Part shown: positions 47,238-59,384 of the stretch, one piece after another
How positions within the stretch are numbered: position 1 is the first letter of the stretch
How the letters are laid out: each line of letters begins with the position of its first letter
Source: Rosa chinensis
Taxonomy: Eukaryota; Streptophyta; Magnoliopsida; Rosales; Rosaceae
Assembly (NCBI RefSeq): GCF_002994745.2
Contig: NC_037093.1
Coordinates: 67,661,510-67,725,509 of the forward strand
Direction: 5' to 3'
Length of the DNA stretch: 64,000 nucleotides
Notes under the pieces: generated by a model
Database searches by the model: none
The model's input: only the letters and a program-made list of their open reading frames with translations
What the model was told of the DNA's origin: nothing
Program-made: the position numbers and the translations under genes

Positions 47238-49974
47238 TGTCACGCCCCTGATTTTACACACATGAAAATCGATATATATAACCCCATAATTATATATGCG
47301 TGAACGTCCAGTCATCAATACGAAATACCTGAAATCTTTTTCCCTTAACTTACACACATATTGATGCCCTGAACCCCCAAAGTTAATATACACTCGCTCC
47401 AAAGAGTTATATATTACACAAGCTTACGAATTAAATTGTCAACAACAAAATAAAACGTAAAGGCTACTCAGAGTAACTATACAACGGAAGTCCTTATAAC
47501 GGTAAAGTCACAAAATTGGCTTCCTACCGTAAAGCTGCAAAGGCGCTACCTCAGCTTCAGCGCGATTATCCTAACCTGCAGGATTAACCCCTACACCGTT
47601 GGAATGGTGCACCGGGTTGCCACACAACAAACCCGGTAAGCTTTTGCAAGCCCGTATGAGTAACTCAAATCACACATGCACAACTCACGCCAAAAACGAG
47701 GAAAACCTTTCAACTCGCGAATAAGGAAAACATACCATGCTTCCAAAAACAATACTCTTTTCCCAAAAGAAACAACGAAAGTCACACCGTGACAAAATCA
47801 TATAAATCGTTAACCTAACAATTCAAATATGATAAATCGATCCAACCTGGATAAAACAATAATTGGGTCCAACCTGGACAAAACAGCAATTAGGTCCAAC
47901 CTGGACAAAACAGCAAATAGGTCCAACCTGGACAAAGCATCAACACAAATAAATCATACCCATTGTTAACCTAACAAGTAGAATATGATAAATCGATCCA
48001 ACCTGGATAAAACAACAAATCGGTCCAACCTGGACAAAACATCAAATCGGTCCAACCTGGACAAAACATGTACCCAGGAGTCTTAAGTAACCTACTTAGA
48101 TCCCTAAAGTACGATGGCAGACAGACTAGAGCTCTAACTGAATATATCGTAACCTGTCACCTCGGCCAAGGTTCAACCTTACGATATATGCTGCCTGAGG
48201 ATGCAACCTGCAACCCCGGATCCTTAGGTCAACCTGACCCTCAGATCAAAACGTTAAATCAACCCAAAAGGAGAAATCACAACCTGTGACTCTCAAATCC
48301 TCAGACCACCGGTCGTTAGATCAAAACGTTAAATCAATTCAAAAGGAGAAATCACAACCTGTGACTCTCAAATCCTCAAACACTTTTCAAAACAATAGAA
48401 ATACCATTTCCCACCAATTGTTTTCCAAAAGCCACAACCCAAAACAATAAAAAGCATCGTTCATGCATATTGTTTCACAAATCCACAACTAATACATGAA
48501 TACGTATGTATATATATACATCCCATAATATATATATGTACACACATAGTCACCTCCTCATAAATGTCACTAATACCATCTATAGTTTGCAGTTAACTAA
48601 ATAACTTTCAAAACAGTATGGTGAACCCGTTCGTGATATGAACTTCGTGAGATTACTCACCTCGAACTCCTGCTGCGTCTTCAATACAGAACCGAACCAA
48701 ACTATCACCAACAACTCGTTCAAATACTTCGTCAAGTACCTAATCACATACGGTTCCAACTTAGTAACGATTTATATTTGATTTAAGTTCGAAACCCCTG
48801 TTTTGAACTAAAATCCTCCAAAGTGGTGCCAATCGAGGCGAAACCACATCCGAGACCTCCCAAAGTCTCTGGAATACGTCCACGATCGATGTGACCAAAC
48901 CACAAGTCGATCGAACGCTCGAATCCTCACGGATCGAATAAATTCACCGATATGAAACGGCAAAAATCATAACAAATTCATTCGAACTCCAAAATTTGCA
49001 TATTATATATCGAAACGCTCGTATCGACGAGTATAAGACATATAATACCAGAAACAGTCCCATACATGGCCGGAACACCGCCGGAACGCCACCACAGGCG
49101 GTGGCGCACCGCCGCCGGCCAAAAACACATTATTTCACAAAACTCCCAACATCAAAAAGCTTCATCTAAGCATGCTTGTGAATTCTCATAACTGGATCGA
49201 AGTCAAAAAACAAGCCTAAGGGATCGAAAACTACCTCACAAGCCGTGAACAGTGATCCAATCCGAGTTGATCGAAGTTTCACGTGAATCGATCCAAACAA
49301 CCACCAAGGATCGATCAACGAGGCCGCTCTGAGCTCAACCAAGGAATCGTTGAAGCCATGAAGTCGCCGGAGTTGTGTTTTCCGGCCGGGTCCGAAAACA
49401 CCAACCTGCACCGCCTTCTACCGCCGCTACCACCGAGAATCGGCGCTAGAGAACACCACAGGGACCACCAGACGGCGGAGACGATCCTGTCTGGAAAATT
49501 TCGTCGCCGGAGATGGCCGGAGCTCGCCGGAAACGTCAGGTCGGATCGACCGGGTCCGGGTCGGGTCAGTCGAAAAACTTCGACTCTGAAGACGCGGACG
49601 AGAGAGAAGAGAGAGAGAGTGTGGTTTCCGGAAAAGGAAAGTGGAAAATGAAATATTTTTCTGATTTTTCCTATATATACTAAAATGGAAACTTCTTTCC
49701 ATAGCCATAACTTCCTCATACGAACTCCGATTTACGCGTTCCGCATGTCCACAAACTCGTATCGACGCGCTCTACAACTTTCGTGAAGGAAGTTTTCGGA
49801 GAATCTCAACGTATCAAAAGTCAACCTTGAAACCCCCCTAATTCCACACTTTACGAATAAATAATTCGTCCGAAACACTTCCGCTCCGTCCACGAGCCAC
49901 GAAACCGTCCGATACCCATAATTTAAATTCCGGAAAATCCTCGGAAAATAAATACGAATTTCTGGGGCATCACA
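47238..49974. mobile_element. Solo LTR of a long-LTR (gypsy-type) retrotransposon
   Basis: This is one 2737-bp unit beginning TGTCACGCCCC and ending GGGGCATCACA. Both ends have the TG..CA rule and imperfect inverted GCCCC/GGGGC termini. The 5-bp duplication GTATT is perfect (47233-47237 and 49975-49979). No internal retroviral-type genes are present, so it is the product of LTR-LTR recombination. It carries two blocks of 27-bp repeats, a 75-bp duplication (48244-48318 / 48319-48390) and a TATATA motif at about 49673. Confidence 0.88.
47841..48076. repeat. 27-bp tandem repeats in the solo LTR
   Basis: Seven copies of a unit with the core TCCAACCTGGACAAAACA begin at 47841, 47868, 47895, 47922, 47997, 48024 and 48051. 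They form two blocks, and the blocks share upstream flanks (GTTAACCTAACAA), so a larger segment was also duplicated. Confidence 0.9.
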
Positions 49975-50785
49975 GTATTCAACATAGATTTTAAATGGAC
50001 ATTTAAAATCTTGATGTATTCAATTCAGATTTAAAAATATCCATTTAAATATGATGATATTCAAAAGTATACGAATTTTTAAGGATTTCATTAAATGCTA
50101 GATTTTGGAGGATTTTATAGTGCTTTTTATACATATCAAAACTCTAAAACAATCCAACCACTTCCCAAGAGATTTTGATAGATTCTTTCTCACTCAAAAA
50201 ATGAAGAAACTCTTCACCAAAAAAAAAAAAACAAGTCTCAATATGTGACACTCATCCATTTTGTCTTAGACCTATTTTCCCACTATCTTCCTCTGCCTCT
50301 GCTCTCATCTAATAATTTTTTATTTTATTTTTATCACTATAGCACTTGAAGTCTTAATCCTTCTAGCTAATTAAGCTCACTTTCAATGGTATTATTAAGA
50401 TGATACATACACACATGATTCTTTTGTAAATTAGATATGAAATAAATTATGTCATTAGTTTACTTTGGCTAGTTAATTTTCTCTTATTGTTCATATATCA
50501 TTATACACAAGATAAAGAATGGTAGATTGTCATACTTTCTTGTCATTGATATAACATTATAGTTGAATTCATACATCCATTGCTTAATTAAAGAAGAAGA
50601 AGGGAAAAAAAATTAACCTACCAAAAACATCATAAAGATTTGTAAAATCTATTAAATACTAGTAAATTAATCAATTATAATCAATCAGAGTCCATATAGA
50701 ATTTAAACAATCTGTGGATTAAGTAAATCTATGGATTGTAAAAATTCAAACAAACTTTTTAAAAATCTGAATTGAATACACCCCT

Positions 50786-53120
50786 TTATTTAAAGATGAA
50801 AGATTTCATTTATTGTGGTATTTGAATTTTGGGAGGAGTTACTATGACTAATTCAAATCATGCTTGTTGGCATAGTTGCTTGCGGGTATCCAAAACCAAA
50901 AGGGCTCTGCCAGCGCTGAGATCTATAAGCCTAGAGCAAATCGTCGAAGTAGATCCTGACATTAGGTGTTTAGAGAAAAATTAATTTAAAATTAACGCAA
51001 GAGACATGACACAATAATAATTTCAAACGACATCACACAATAATAATTTTAAACTAACATGTGCTTGTCTCACCACGCAACCTTGAAGGATGCTGGTTGT
51101 GCAATGTCATGTGGCTAGCTTTGATTTCTTTGCAACTTCTATCATTTTGTAAATTTTAAATAGGTAATTCAAGCTTTAATACCTTCAATAGGAGATATTG
51201 ACGACTAAATATTACAAGTAAGAATATATACGCCAATTTACTTCATCTTTCGAGTTTATATAAGATTATGCTCCATACCCCAGCGACATGGACTAAGCAC
51301 GAGGCCCTAAAACACGGCCCTATGAGATTTGTCTTCTATAAACCCCACTAAATCACAATTATCTACTAATAGTGCCCCTCCATGGAGCTATCTTAGTTGC
51401 AACTTGCACCAAAACGGATGAGATTAAGGAAATGATTATCCACTTATGCAAGTAAACATCACTAGTTCCAAAAGCATGGCCTTTTTCACATATTCAATGA
51501 AACAATGGGTTTGTGATTTGATCCCTATTTAATTAAAACTAATCAATGACTTGTAGTGCTTATTTAAAATATCGTAGATAATATCACTTTAACCCACATA
51601 TTTCTCAATATTATAAACCTATTTGCTATTATTTTTATTACTTTAATCAAAACAAATGGTGTGGTCGCCTACAAAAGCTACCATGGTTTAGGCATTTCTT
51701 TGTTATTTTTGGTTTTTATGTAATGGCGGATGATCTAAGGCCGACTTGAAAAGACTGCGTGTTGCCAATGCTATGTGTATTAAAGCTCCCATGGTTTAGG
51801 GCTTTAGGCATTTCCTTGTTATTTTTTGTCACTACGTAATGGCGGATGATCTAAGACAGATCTAAAAAGACTGCATGTAATTGTTTATATATTTTAATTT
51901 GAGAAGATTTTAAAAAAATTTAGTCATAAGTCATTTTCTCTAACATAAAATCACACATTAACTCGAAACTAAAATTTTAAATAAAGGGCCCAAAGAAGTC
52001 ATTTGAAGACTAAATTAAACACCAATTACATTTAAAAGGCATAGTCATTACACTACATTCTTGTAGCTAAATAAGCTCAAATAGATACTTAGATCAAAAA
52101 ATTTCATCAAGTAAATGACATGGAACAATTAAATTCTAACTACATTGTTCTTGAGGATCTTTAAAGATAAAAGTTGGAGCCATCTGATGCGATGTTACAC
52201 CTCAAGGAATTTATCCAATTGTTTCGAATGACTATGTGTGCATGATTAGTGACAATCTGATTTGTCCATACTGGTCTATTTTCAATAATTTTTCTCTTTA
52301 TTTATTGACCCTTGAATTCATGTGTTGGCACCACAGTGATCGAAACAACAGGGCACCTAACGTAGCTCCGAAGGTACATGGACTTTAAGTGAGGACGACT
52401 GTATGCTACCGCCACCTCGATAGCCAACCACGTTGTACGCATCGCTGGACGCGTTTACACGTGCTGTCCGTACAGATCTAGTTGTTGGTTTCTGAAATCA
52501 CACGTACCATTACCATTCCCCACCGTAATTATAATTATGATTATGGGTCCTGCGGCGATTACATTTTTTTGCCGACTTTGTCAGCCTTTTCTTTATTCAA
52601 TACCATCAAATCAAATCAAGATTTATTCAATTCGACTCGACCCAAATCTGCCCAACAAGACTGGTTCAGTGGTTTTGTTCACTATTCTGGTGGTGATACC
52701 GACCTAACGGTCCAAACCAGTGCAATTGCCCGTGAGTTCATAAAAGCCCAATGGAGCTATTAACATCGAAGTACAAAATACGTCATAATCCTATTGCTTG
52801 AAATGTTTTATATGGTTTCCCATTGCTCCATTTTCAATGGTGTTTATATGGTCATTTTAATTTATCATAAAAATTAGGCTTAATCGTCATTGAATGTAAA
52901 TTTCACCGTGAAAAATAAAATAATTTAACTTAAATATAATTATTTTCACCATTAGACTTATATTCGATAATAGTTGAGCAAAATATTCTTAGTCAAAAAC
53001 TGCTCGAGTGAACATTATTGGCTCCATCTTATCTTTTTTTTGTTGATCACCAAGTTTATCCCCCAATGTCTTCATGCTTCTATGATAAAGAAACTTCACT
53101 GTACATATAAAGAAAAAGGC
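50786..53120. other. Intergenic DNA with a local duplication
   Basis: No gene was recognised. Around 51661-51878 a segment of about 100 bp occurs twice in tandem (shared core TAATGGCGGATGATCTAAG). A 93-codon frame at 52482-52763 has no domain or splice context. Confidence 0.4.
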
Positions 53121-53291
53121 TTGCTCACCTAAGGGACAGTTTTTAAGGGACTGTGAGGGACAAGTGAATCTGACGGCTAAAAATAAATGCACAGTTTTAA
53201 GTTGTTACAATTTCTGCTTTTATATTTAATACATGTGGTTGAGATGCATTTGTCCCTCACAGTCCCTTAAAACTGTCCCTTAGGTGAGCAA
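53121..53291. mobile_element. Intact MITE with long terminal inverted repeats
   Basis: The 171-bp unit has inverted repeats of about 45 bp (left TTGCTCACCTAAGGGACAGT, with the complementary sequence at the right end) differing by little more than one extra T. The loop is about 80 bp. It could fold into one hairpin. A diverged copy lies at 8018-8177. No target duplication is obvious. It lies about 0.8-1 kb upstream of the zinc-finger gene start codon. Confidence 0.85.
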
Positions 53292-53900
53292 ATCTGATAT
53301 AAAGAAATACCACTAAAAAATAACAACAATAACAATAACAGAGTGTTGTGCAGAATAGTGAAGATTGAGTTTCAAACACGGGTTCAATAATGTTAATATT
53401 TTTCTTACTCTAACTATTTGGGTATGGAGTTGTACATAAAAAGTCTTGAAATTAGTCTGTGTAATAACAATTTCTTAACATAATAGATAACTTTAACTTT
53501 AACGTGACATTTCAAATGATTATAATTTAAATTACTTTTTCAACAATTTAAACAAAACTAAAATTGAACCCACGTTTATGATAAATATCGTATAATCTCG
53601 CCATTAACAACGTAACCACATAAGTATGTTCCAGTAAATACTAACTTAATTGCTACTAATCGCCGGTGGTTAGTTGTTTCCAAGCAACAGTTAGCAGACT
53701 ATATTTGAGGGGGGAGAGTAGGAATCAATTTAGCCTATTGCCTCCCTTATTATGGTGTGAAAATTACAACACTACATCCAAAATCATAAATATATTTATA
53801 TATTTTGGATCAGATCATTACCCTTCGTAAAAACGGAAAGGGCCCTTCCACAGTTTTCTTTATTGTTCGATCTCATCTTCTTCTTCTTGGTAGATTTAGA
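53292..53900. other. Upstream region of the zinc-finger gene
   Basis: AT-rich spacer without a gene. It should hold distal promoter sequence of the gene starting at 54106. No specific cis-element can be asserted. Confidence 0.4.
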
Positions 53901-53910
53901 TATTTATAAG
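53901..53910 (+). promoter_or_regulatory. Probable TATA box of the zinc-finger gene
   Basis: TATTTATAAG lies about 200 bp upstream of the ATG, suggesting a start site near 53935 and a 5' UTR of about 170 nt. A (CT)n tract at about 54065-54091 lies in this leader, a common feature of plant 5' UTRs. Confidence 0.5.
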
Positions 53911-54105
53911 AAGAAGAGTTAATTAATCGCAGTTACCGTGATATTAACTCCACCACGGTTAAATCCAACCGCACTATCTGACTATGTGGCCTACCTGGCA
54001 CATACTCTCTCTCCCAAAGCAGTTTATATATCACAGACTCACCTTCAACCTTTCTCGCATTTCAACTCTCTCTCTCTCTCTCTCTCTCTCTTCATAAACT
54101 CCAAA

Positions 54106-55134
54106 ATGATGCTCGGAGAACCGAGCCGACTCGCTCCGACCCTCAAGGTCGCTCCGTGGGACCCATTCGACGACCCGACCTCCGGTCTAGGATCGCCGTT
54201 TTCCGTTCGCAGCCCATCTGCCAATGCCGGCTTCCTCGACTCGCTCTCGGCGCTCCACCGGTTCCTTCCGTCGAACGAGTCCGACTCACTGAGCGACGAC
54301 CCGGACATGCCTCTCATTTCCTGCGACCAGTTCCGGATGTTTGAGTTCAAGGTTCGGCGCTGCGCACGTGGCAGGTCACATGACTGGACCGAGTGCCCGT
54401 ACGCCCACCCGGGCGAGAAGGCCCGCCGCCGCGACCCGAGGAAGTACCACTATTCGGGTTCGGCCTGCCCCGATTTCCGCAAGGGCAACTGCGCTAAGGG
54501 AGACTCCTGCGAGTTCGCTCACGGCGTTTTCGAGTGCTGGCTCCACCCGGCTCGCTACCGGACCCAGCCATGCAAGGACGGGCTGGCCTGTCACCGCCGG
54601 GTCTGCTTCTTCGCCCACACGCCCGAACAGCTCCGGGTCCTGCCCGGCCACAGCCCGAGGACTCACGGGCCGGGTTTCTTCGATTCGCCCACTTCGCCTC
54701 CGATATCTCCGCCGTCGGATTCGCCGCCAATGTCTCCGAACAGTCCGCAACTCCGCCTCAACTCGGTGAGTGAACTCGTCGCGTCCATGCGCAACTTCAA
54801 GCTGGCCAAGATGCAAATGAGCACCACTCCTCCTTCGTGGGTTGGATCCGGGTTCGGATCCCCCCGCGGACCTCCGCTCCGACCCGATTTCTTTAGCCTC
54901 CCCAACACCCCAACTCGCAATTCGGGTCGGTCCGGACCGGGCCCGTTTGATCTGTGGGAGCACTCGCTGGTTGAAGAGCCGGCAATGGAGAGGGTGGAGT
55001 CGGGAAGGGACCTAAGGGCGAGAATGTACGCGAAGCTGAGTAAGGATAACTCGATGGGCCGGGTTGACTCAGGCGGGTTTTCGGGTCCTGATGTGGAGTG
55101 GGTATCAGAGTTAGTGAGTGAGGGCGAGAACTGA
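54106..55134 (+). CDS. RR-TZF tandem CCCH zinc-finger protein (AtTZF1/2/3 group)
   Basis: This intronless gene encodes 342 aa. Plant arginine-rich tandem zinc-finger proteins bind AU-rich RNA, shuttle between nucleus and cytoplasmic granules, and act in stress, ABA/GA and growth control. The sequence shows an Arg-rich lead-in C86-X5-H92-X4-C97-X3-H101, then finger 1 C121-X7-C129-X5-C135-X3-H139 and finger 2 C156-X5-C162-X4-C167-X3-H171. These are the canonical plant RR-TZF spacings, with 16 residues between the fingers. No ankyrin repeats precede them, which places it with the shorter TZF1-3 type. A Pro/Ser-rich segment (about 190-215) and a [13 protein letters not shown] motif, similar to the conserved export-signal region, follow. 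I chose the ATG at 54106 (MMLGEP) because the family starts this way; an in-frame extension to 53938 would run through the leader and its CT repeat. The CDS is GC-rich with no interruption. Confidence 0.93.
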   Translation: MMLGEPSRLAPTLKVAPWDPFDDPTSGLGSPFSVRSPSANAGFLDSLSALHRFLPSNESDSLSDDPDMPLISCDQFRMFEFKVRRCARGRSHDWTECPYAHPGEKARRRDPRKYHYSGSACPDFRKGNCAKGDSCEFAHGVFECWLHPARYRTQPCKDGLACHRRVCFFAHTPEQLRVLPGHSPRTHGPGFFDSPTSPPISPPSDSPPMSPNSPQLRLNSVSELVASMRNFKLAKMQMSTTPPSWVGSGFGSPRGPPLRPDFFSLPNTPTRNSGRSGPGPFDLWEHSLVEEPAMERVESGRDLRARMYAKLSKDNSMGRVDSGGFSGPDVEWVSELVSEGEN

Positions 55135-57046
55135 GTGGGTTTGGTGGGTTTTGCTGTGGATTCAATTTTTTGGCTGATGCGGCGGCCTTTGATTCTTCTG
55201 ACTTTTGCTGTGGATATTATTTTCCAAGTTTCATTTTGTAATTCTGGTTCATTCTGTAAATAGTTGATGTGAACCATACTGTGAACAAGGAACAAGAAAG
55301 CAAGAAACCCGAAAAAAAAAAAAATTAGAAATTTTGTGATCTGTACAAATGAAGGAAAAAAAGGAAGAAGAAGGGATTTGTTGGGGCTGCCGATGAATTT
55401 GTAGCGGTTGCTTTCATGCTTATTATTATTGTTATGTCTATGAACTTGTAATTTCCCTGTTCTAATTTTCTTGGGTTTAAGTTGTTGTTCTTCATGGCTT
55501 TAATTAATCCAAAGTTTTATTTCTTTCAATTCTCCTCCATTCTTTGTTTATGGATATTCTTTGCCCCCTAGCCTTGTTGTTTATCCATTTAAGGAAACCT
55601 CCCGATTCAGTCTGGCTGTCTGGGTTTCCATTGATTCCTAACAAAGTAGTTTTTTGTCTTGAAGAATCCATTTTGATTCCTGGAGTTTTTGTTAAGGGAT
55701 TATGAAAATGAAATGTGATCTTATCCAAAACAATGAGTGTTTGGTGGTAATCGTCGCTCGTAGATTTCATTTGATGCTTCAGTTTCTACGAGATTGAGTT
55801 GCAGCATATTAATTAATTAAGTGTCAGTAAATGATAATTATTAAAGTGTGATAATTAGATAATTAAAATCCACAACCCGCCTGTAGATTTGTTTAGACTT
55901 TAGTGACGTGGCTGTGGAGCTGATAAGCCAGTCCTTATCCATTGGAAATATTTTAATTTATCTTCTTGTGTTTGACAATCCTTTCGGGGGTTTCTCTGGA
56001 AAATCATCATCTTTGATGTGATGGTTTTGATGAGACATATTATGGTCAAGCACTAGGAGCCAAGGAGCTAGGGACCACTAATATGTAGACGTTATAATGG
56101 TTAATTACCTAATATCTGAAAAAAAAAATTTCTATGCATCGGCGGTATAAATTAACTAACAGATTTTCACTATCATTATATTTTTAATAATAAAATCTGA
56201 CCATTCATTTTTTTGTAGATGCAAGTGCATATTAATACACCGAATACTCTTATTAATATCAATCTTCTAGTTTTATTGTCATAGAAAGTTGTGGCTCACT
56301 ATTACACAAGTTATCTATCTTTTAATTTTGTCGTTGGAAAAAGCTGGTTTAATAGTTTATAAGTTAATTTGTTATCAATGTTCTAATTTTATTGTTGCAG
56401 AAAGCTGATCTATTATTATATAAGTTAATTTGTCATCCATTTTTTAGTTTATCATCGTAGAAAGCTGATCTACCAATGTATGAGATAATCAATACTTGAT
56501 TTTTATCGGTCGAGTGTGATTTCAGTTAACTTCTGATTATCATATGACTGTAGGGTTAGACTAATGCTCAAAGATTCTATAAATGAAGTCGAAAGCTTAT
56601 GATTATATTTGAGATTGGGGTCTTATTAAGAAATAAAGACAGAAGAGATGGGATTAGATGAGTAATTATAAAGAATGGAAAATGGGGGGACAAAATGGAC
56701 GGTGATTCCAAAGGTTTGGTGAGTTTGTCGTCGTCTTGGAACTTTACTATGGTGGAAGGTGGGAGGAATAATCTGGTGCCGGCGTGCTCATCCTCAAAGG
56801 TGTGGGTCGGTCCACCTATTACCATCAAAAGCTTCCATCAGAGAGCTCCTTGATAACTGTGACATTTGGATTTGTTTGGTTACTCGTGAAATGCCAAATC
56901 AATCTTGTCTTTGTTTGTTTCGCAGAATCAAATTATCAGGAATTTTTTTTTTTTTTTATACGAAAAGACTATAGATTAAAGATTGAAGCCTCTCTGGCAT
57001 CCCGAGTTTACAAGGTCGAAGAATAAAAAAATTTATTCTTTTTTTT
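55135..57046. other. 3' UTR of the zinc-finger gene and intergenic DNA
   Basis: The 3' UTR probably covers about 55135-55320. Beyond it no gene was recognised. The segment at about 56760-56940 is repeated in diverged form at about 58310-58430. Confidence 0.4.
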
Positions 57047-57055
57047 ATATTGAGA

Positions 57056-58193
57056 AATTTTAAATACACACATTTAATTACTTAATACACATCCTTATTT
57101 TTAAATTTTCTTTTAATACCTCTTTACCCTTCTAATAAGGTTGAACAGTACGAAAAAAACAAAAAAAAGCTTCATATGTGGTCATATTTGGATCTCTTCG
57201 ACCTTATTGGGAACAATTTAATGATTCTGACCTCTAGATGAAAGAAGAATAGTTTAAAAAAGCTCTCTTGGAAGAAAATTATCGTAGTTCTTCCTTCGTA
57301 AAGACCATGTGGTATTGTGGTGGTTCTCTGGATCCTTAATATTTAATGGTGTAGCATACTGGATTATGGACAAGAGCCATTCTTGTTATCTTGTGTCTTT
57401 CGACACCGGCAGTGAGGCATTTGAAGAAATTCTGCTGCCACATGTTGTTGGTAAAATGGGGCCGTATTGATAAGTAAATCAATTTGCTTATTGGACTTGG
57501 AAGTTGGAACGCGACAAAGGTGATGTGGATTCTTCGAAATAAGTCTTTTGTGAATAAGTTGCACATAGTTGTTCTTCCTGGAATGTGTTCAAGTCCACTG
57601 AGCTTTAGTCACCTCCTAATCGAGTATTATGAAGAATTTGCTTCTAAAGGTTTTGATATTCATAGTTATCTAGCTTTATATAATCTTGAATCTCGATAGA
57701 TTACCGTAAATTCGGCCCAAACTTCCTATTACGAGTACTATGCGACTACATACATTGAAAGTCTAATTTTACTCGATGATCGAAAAGGCTAGTATAACTC
57801 AGTTCTCTGTACTATGTAATTAGCGAATGCACTTGTCTACTTGCACCGAGTTCGTTGTTTTCTATGGCTAGTGATGGACCAGTTGCAAGTTGATTGACCT
57901 TATGTACTCTAAAAGTATGATCAAATCGACAGGACTAATTTTGTTCGCTCTCTCGAAACTGTTGCGTCCAAAACTAACGAAGTTACGTTGGTTTTCTCAT
58001 CAAGTCATCATCATCATATCTGCATTTTCTAGTTATTAGGAGCCTGAGTACTTTATCATGTAAGTAGTATCTAGACGGCGTTGTTATTTATTTATTTATA
58101 TTATGGGGAGTATAAGAGGAAGTTTGAGAAAAAATTTAGACAAAAAAAATTGAGGGATGTGTATTAAGTAAATAGGAGTGTGTATTTAAAATT
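57056..58193. mobile_element. Mutator-type non-autonomous element
   Basis: Inverted terminal repeats of about 55 bp begin AATTTTAAATACACAC at both ends and share TTACTTAATACACATCC further in. The 9-bp flanks ATATTGAGA (57047-57055) and ATATTTGGA (58194-58202) match at seven of nine positions. The 1138-bp body has short frames only and no transposase. Confidence 0.65.
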
Positions 58194-58401
58194 ATATTTG
58201 GAATGCAAAAAAAAAATATATATTTTCCTCAATTAAAGAAAAATAAGAGAAGAAGTTGTTCTTTCTATACATCCGATCATTTTCTCCCATTTTTTCCTTA
58301 AAGTTGGTGGGTCCATCAAAAGTTTCCATCACCCAGCTTATTGACAAATGTGTCATTTGGATTTGTTTTGTTACACGTAAAATGCCAAACCAATCTCTAA
58401 G

Positions 58402-58733
58402 GTCTCGTTTGTTTTGCGGAATTGAATCATCAGGAAAGGAAATTTATTCATTTCTCGTGTTTGGGATGCAAAAGGAGAATATACACTTTCCTCAAAAAAG
58501 AAAAAATAAGGGAGAAAGTGGTTCATTCCATACATTCAATTATTCATTTTTCCTCATTATTTCTTTGCATTTATTACTCATATTCTATTATTTTATTGCA
58601 TTAATTAAACGTTTTTGATAACTTTTCCTATAACTTTTTTTATGTTACCAAACACTGAAATAAAAATTTCGTGGAAAATTTAATGAGAAAGGCAAAGGAA
58701 ATACTTTCCCTCCTGCAAACTAAACAAGGTCTA
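58402..58733. mobile_element. Short MITE-like element
   Basis: The left end GGTCTCGTTTGTTTTGC and the right end (the complement of AGACCTTGTTTAGTTTGC) form imperfect terminal inverted repeats about 330 bp apart. Both ends also share a GGAAAGGAAA-type purine segment inside. The target duplication is unclear. It resembles small plant hAT-type MITEs but could be another family. Confidence 0.45.
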
Positions 58734-58896
58734 AAAAGCAAGGCAAGTACTTAACCCAATGCCAAAGTATCTAATTTGCATATTACAAACAGATATTACA
58801 AAACATAAACGGTGAAAAAGAAATTGGTAATTTTATTAATATCGTGAGTGAGCTGTGACTTATTGATTATTTGAAATTGTAAAAAAAAAAAAAATT

Positions 58897-59254
58897 AATT
58901 AACTAGAGAGCTATCTCATGGAAGTCCACCTTTTGCTTCAGTTAAACAAATAATCTGTTCGATAAAATACATCGACAATAACATGCACGCACATGCAAAT
59001 TCTCAAATATTTACAAAATGAGAAATGTTCTTTATCACCTTCAATTATGTATAAATGTTCTACTTCTTAATTCACTGATGAATTAACCAGAGAGCTATCT
59101 CATGGAACTCATCATTTTGCTTCAGTTAAACAAATAATATATTCAATAAAATACATCGACAATAACATGCACGCACATGCAAATCTTCAAATATTTACAA
59201 ATAAGAAAATTTCTCTTATCGCCTTCAATTATGTAGAAATGTTCTACTTTAATA
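58897..59254. repeat. 184-bp tandem duplication
   Basis: Two copies start AATTAACTAGAGAGCTATCT (58897) and AATTAACCAGAGAGCTATCT (59081). Both share CATCGACAATAACATGCACG. The divergence is small and includes short indels. No coding potential. Confidence 0.9.
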
Positions 59255-59384
59255 GTATAAACACCGAAAAGAATTATACATTCCACTTCTTTGATTAAAT
59301 CTTGGGTTAGAATTTGCACATAATTCAACTTGAAGATAAAAATTTGACATTATCTGTAACAGTATATTAGTTCAAAAATTTACA

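Larger units (their letters stand above)
47173..50785. mobile_element. PIF/Harbinger-like element, split by a solo LTR
   Basis: The ends are GGGGGGTGGTGTATTCATTT on the left and the complement of GGGGTGTATTCAATTCAGAT on the right, matching the GGGGTGTATTC termini common in plant Harbinger-type elements. TTA flanks both ends, possibly the 3-bp TWA target. Without the solo LTR at 47238-49974 the element is about 870 bp and non-coding. Subterminal motifs (ATTCAATTCAGATTT, about 50019-50033) repeat inside it. Confidence 0.65.

Noticed and set aside
47841..48076. Regularly spaced repeats resembling a CRISPR array
   Set aside because: Units are directly tandem with no unique spacers and lie in a plant LTR.
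52482..52763. Frame of 93 codons
   Set aside because: No recognisable motif, codon pattern or gene context.
54376..54963. Long antisense frame (195 codons) across the zinc-finger gene, plus others at 54341-54769 and 54663-55295
   Set aside because: The zinc-finger CDS is very GC-rich, which keeps other frames open by chance. None has a domain.
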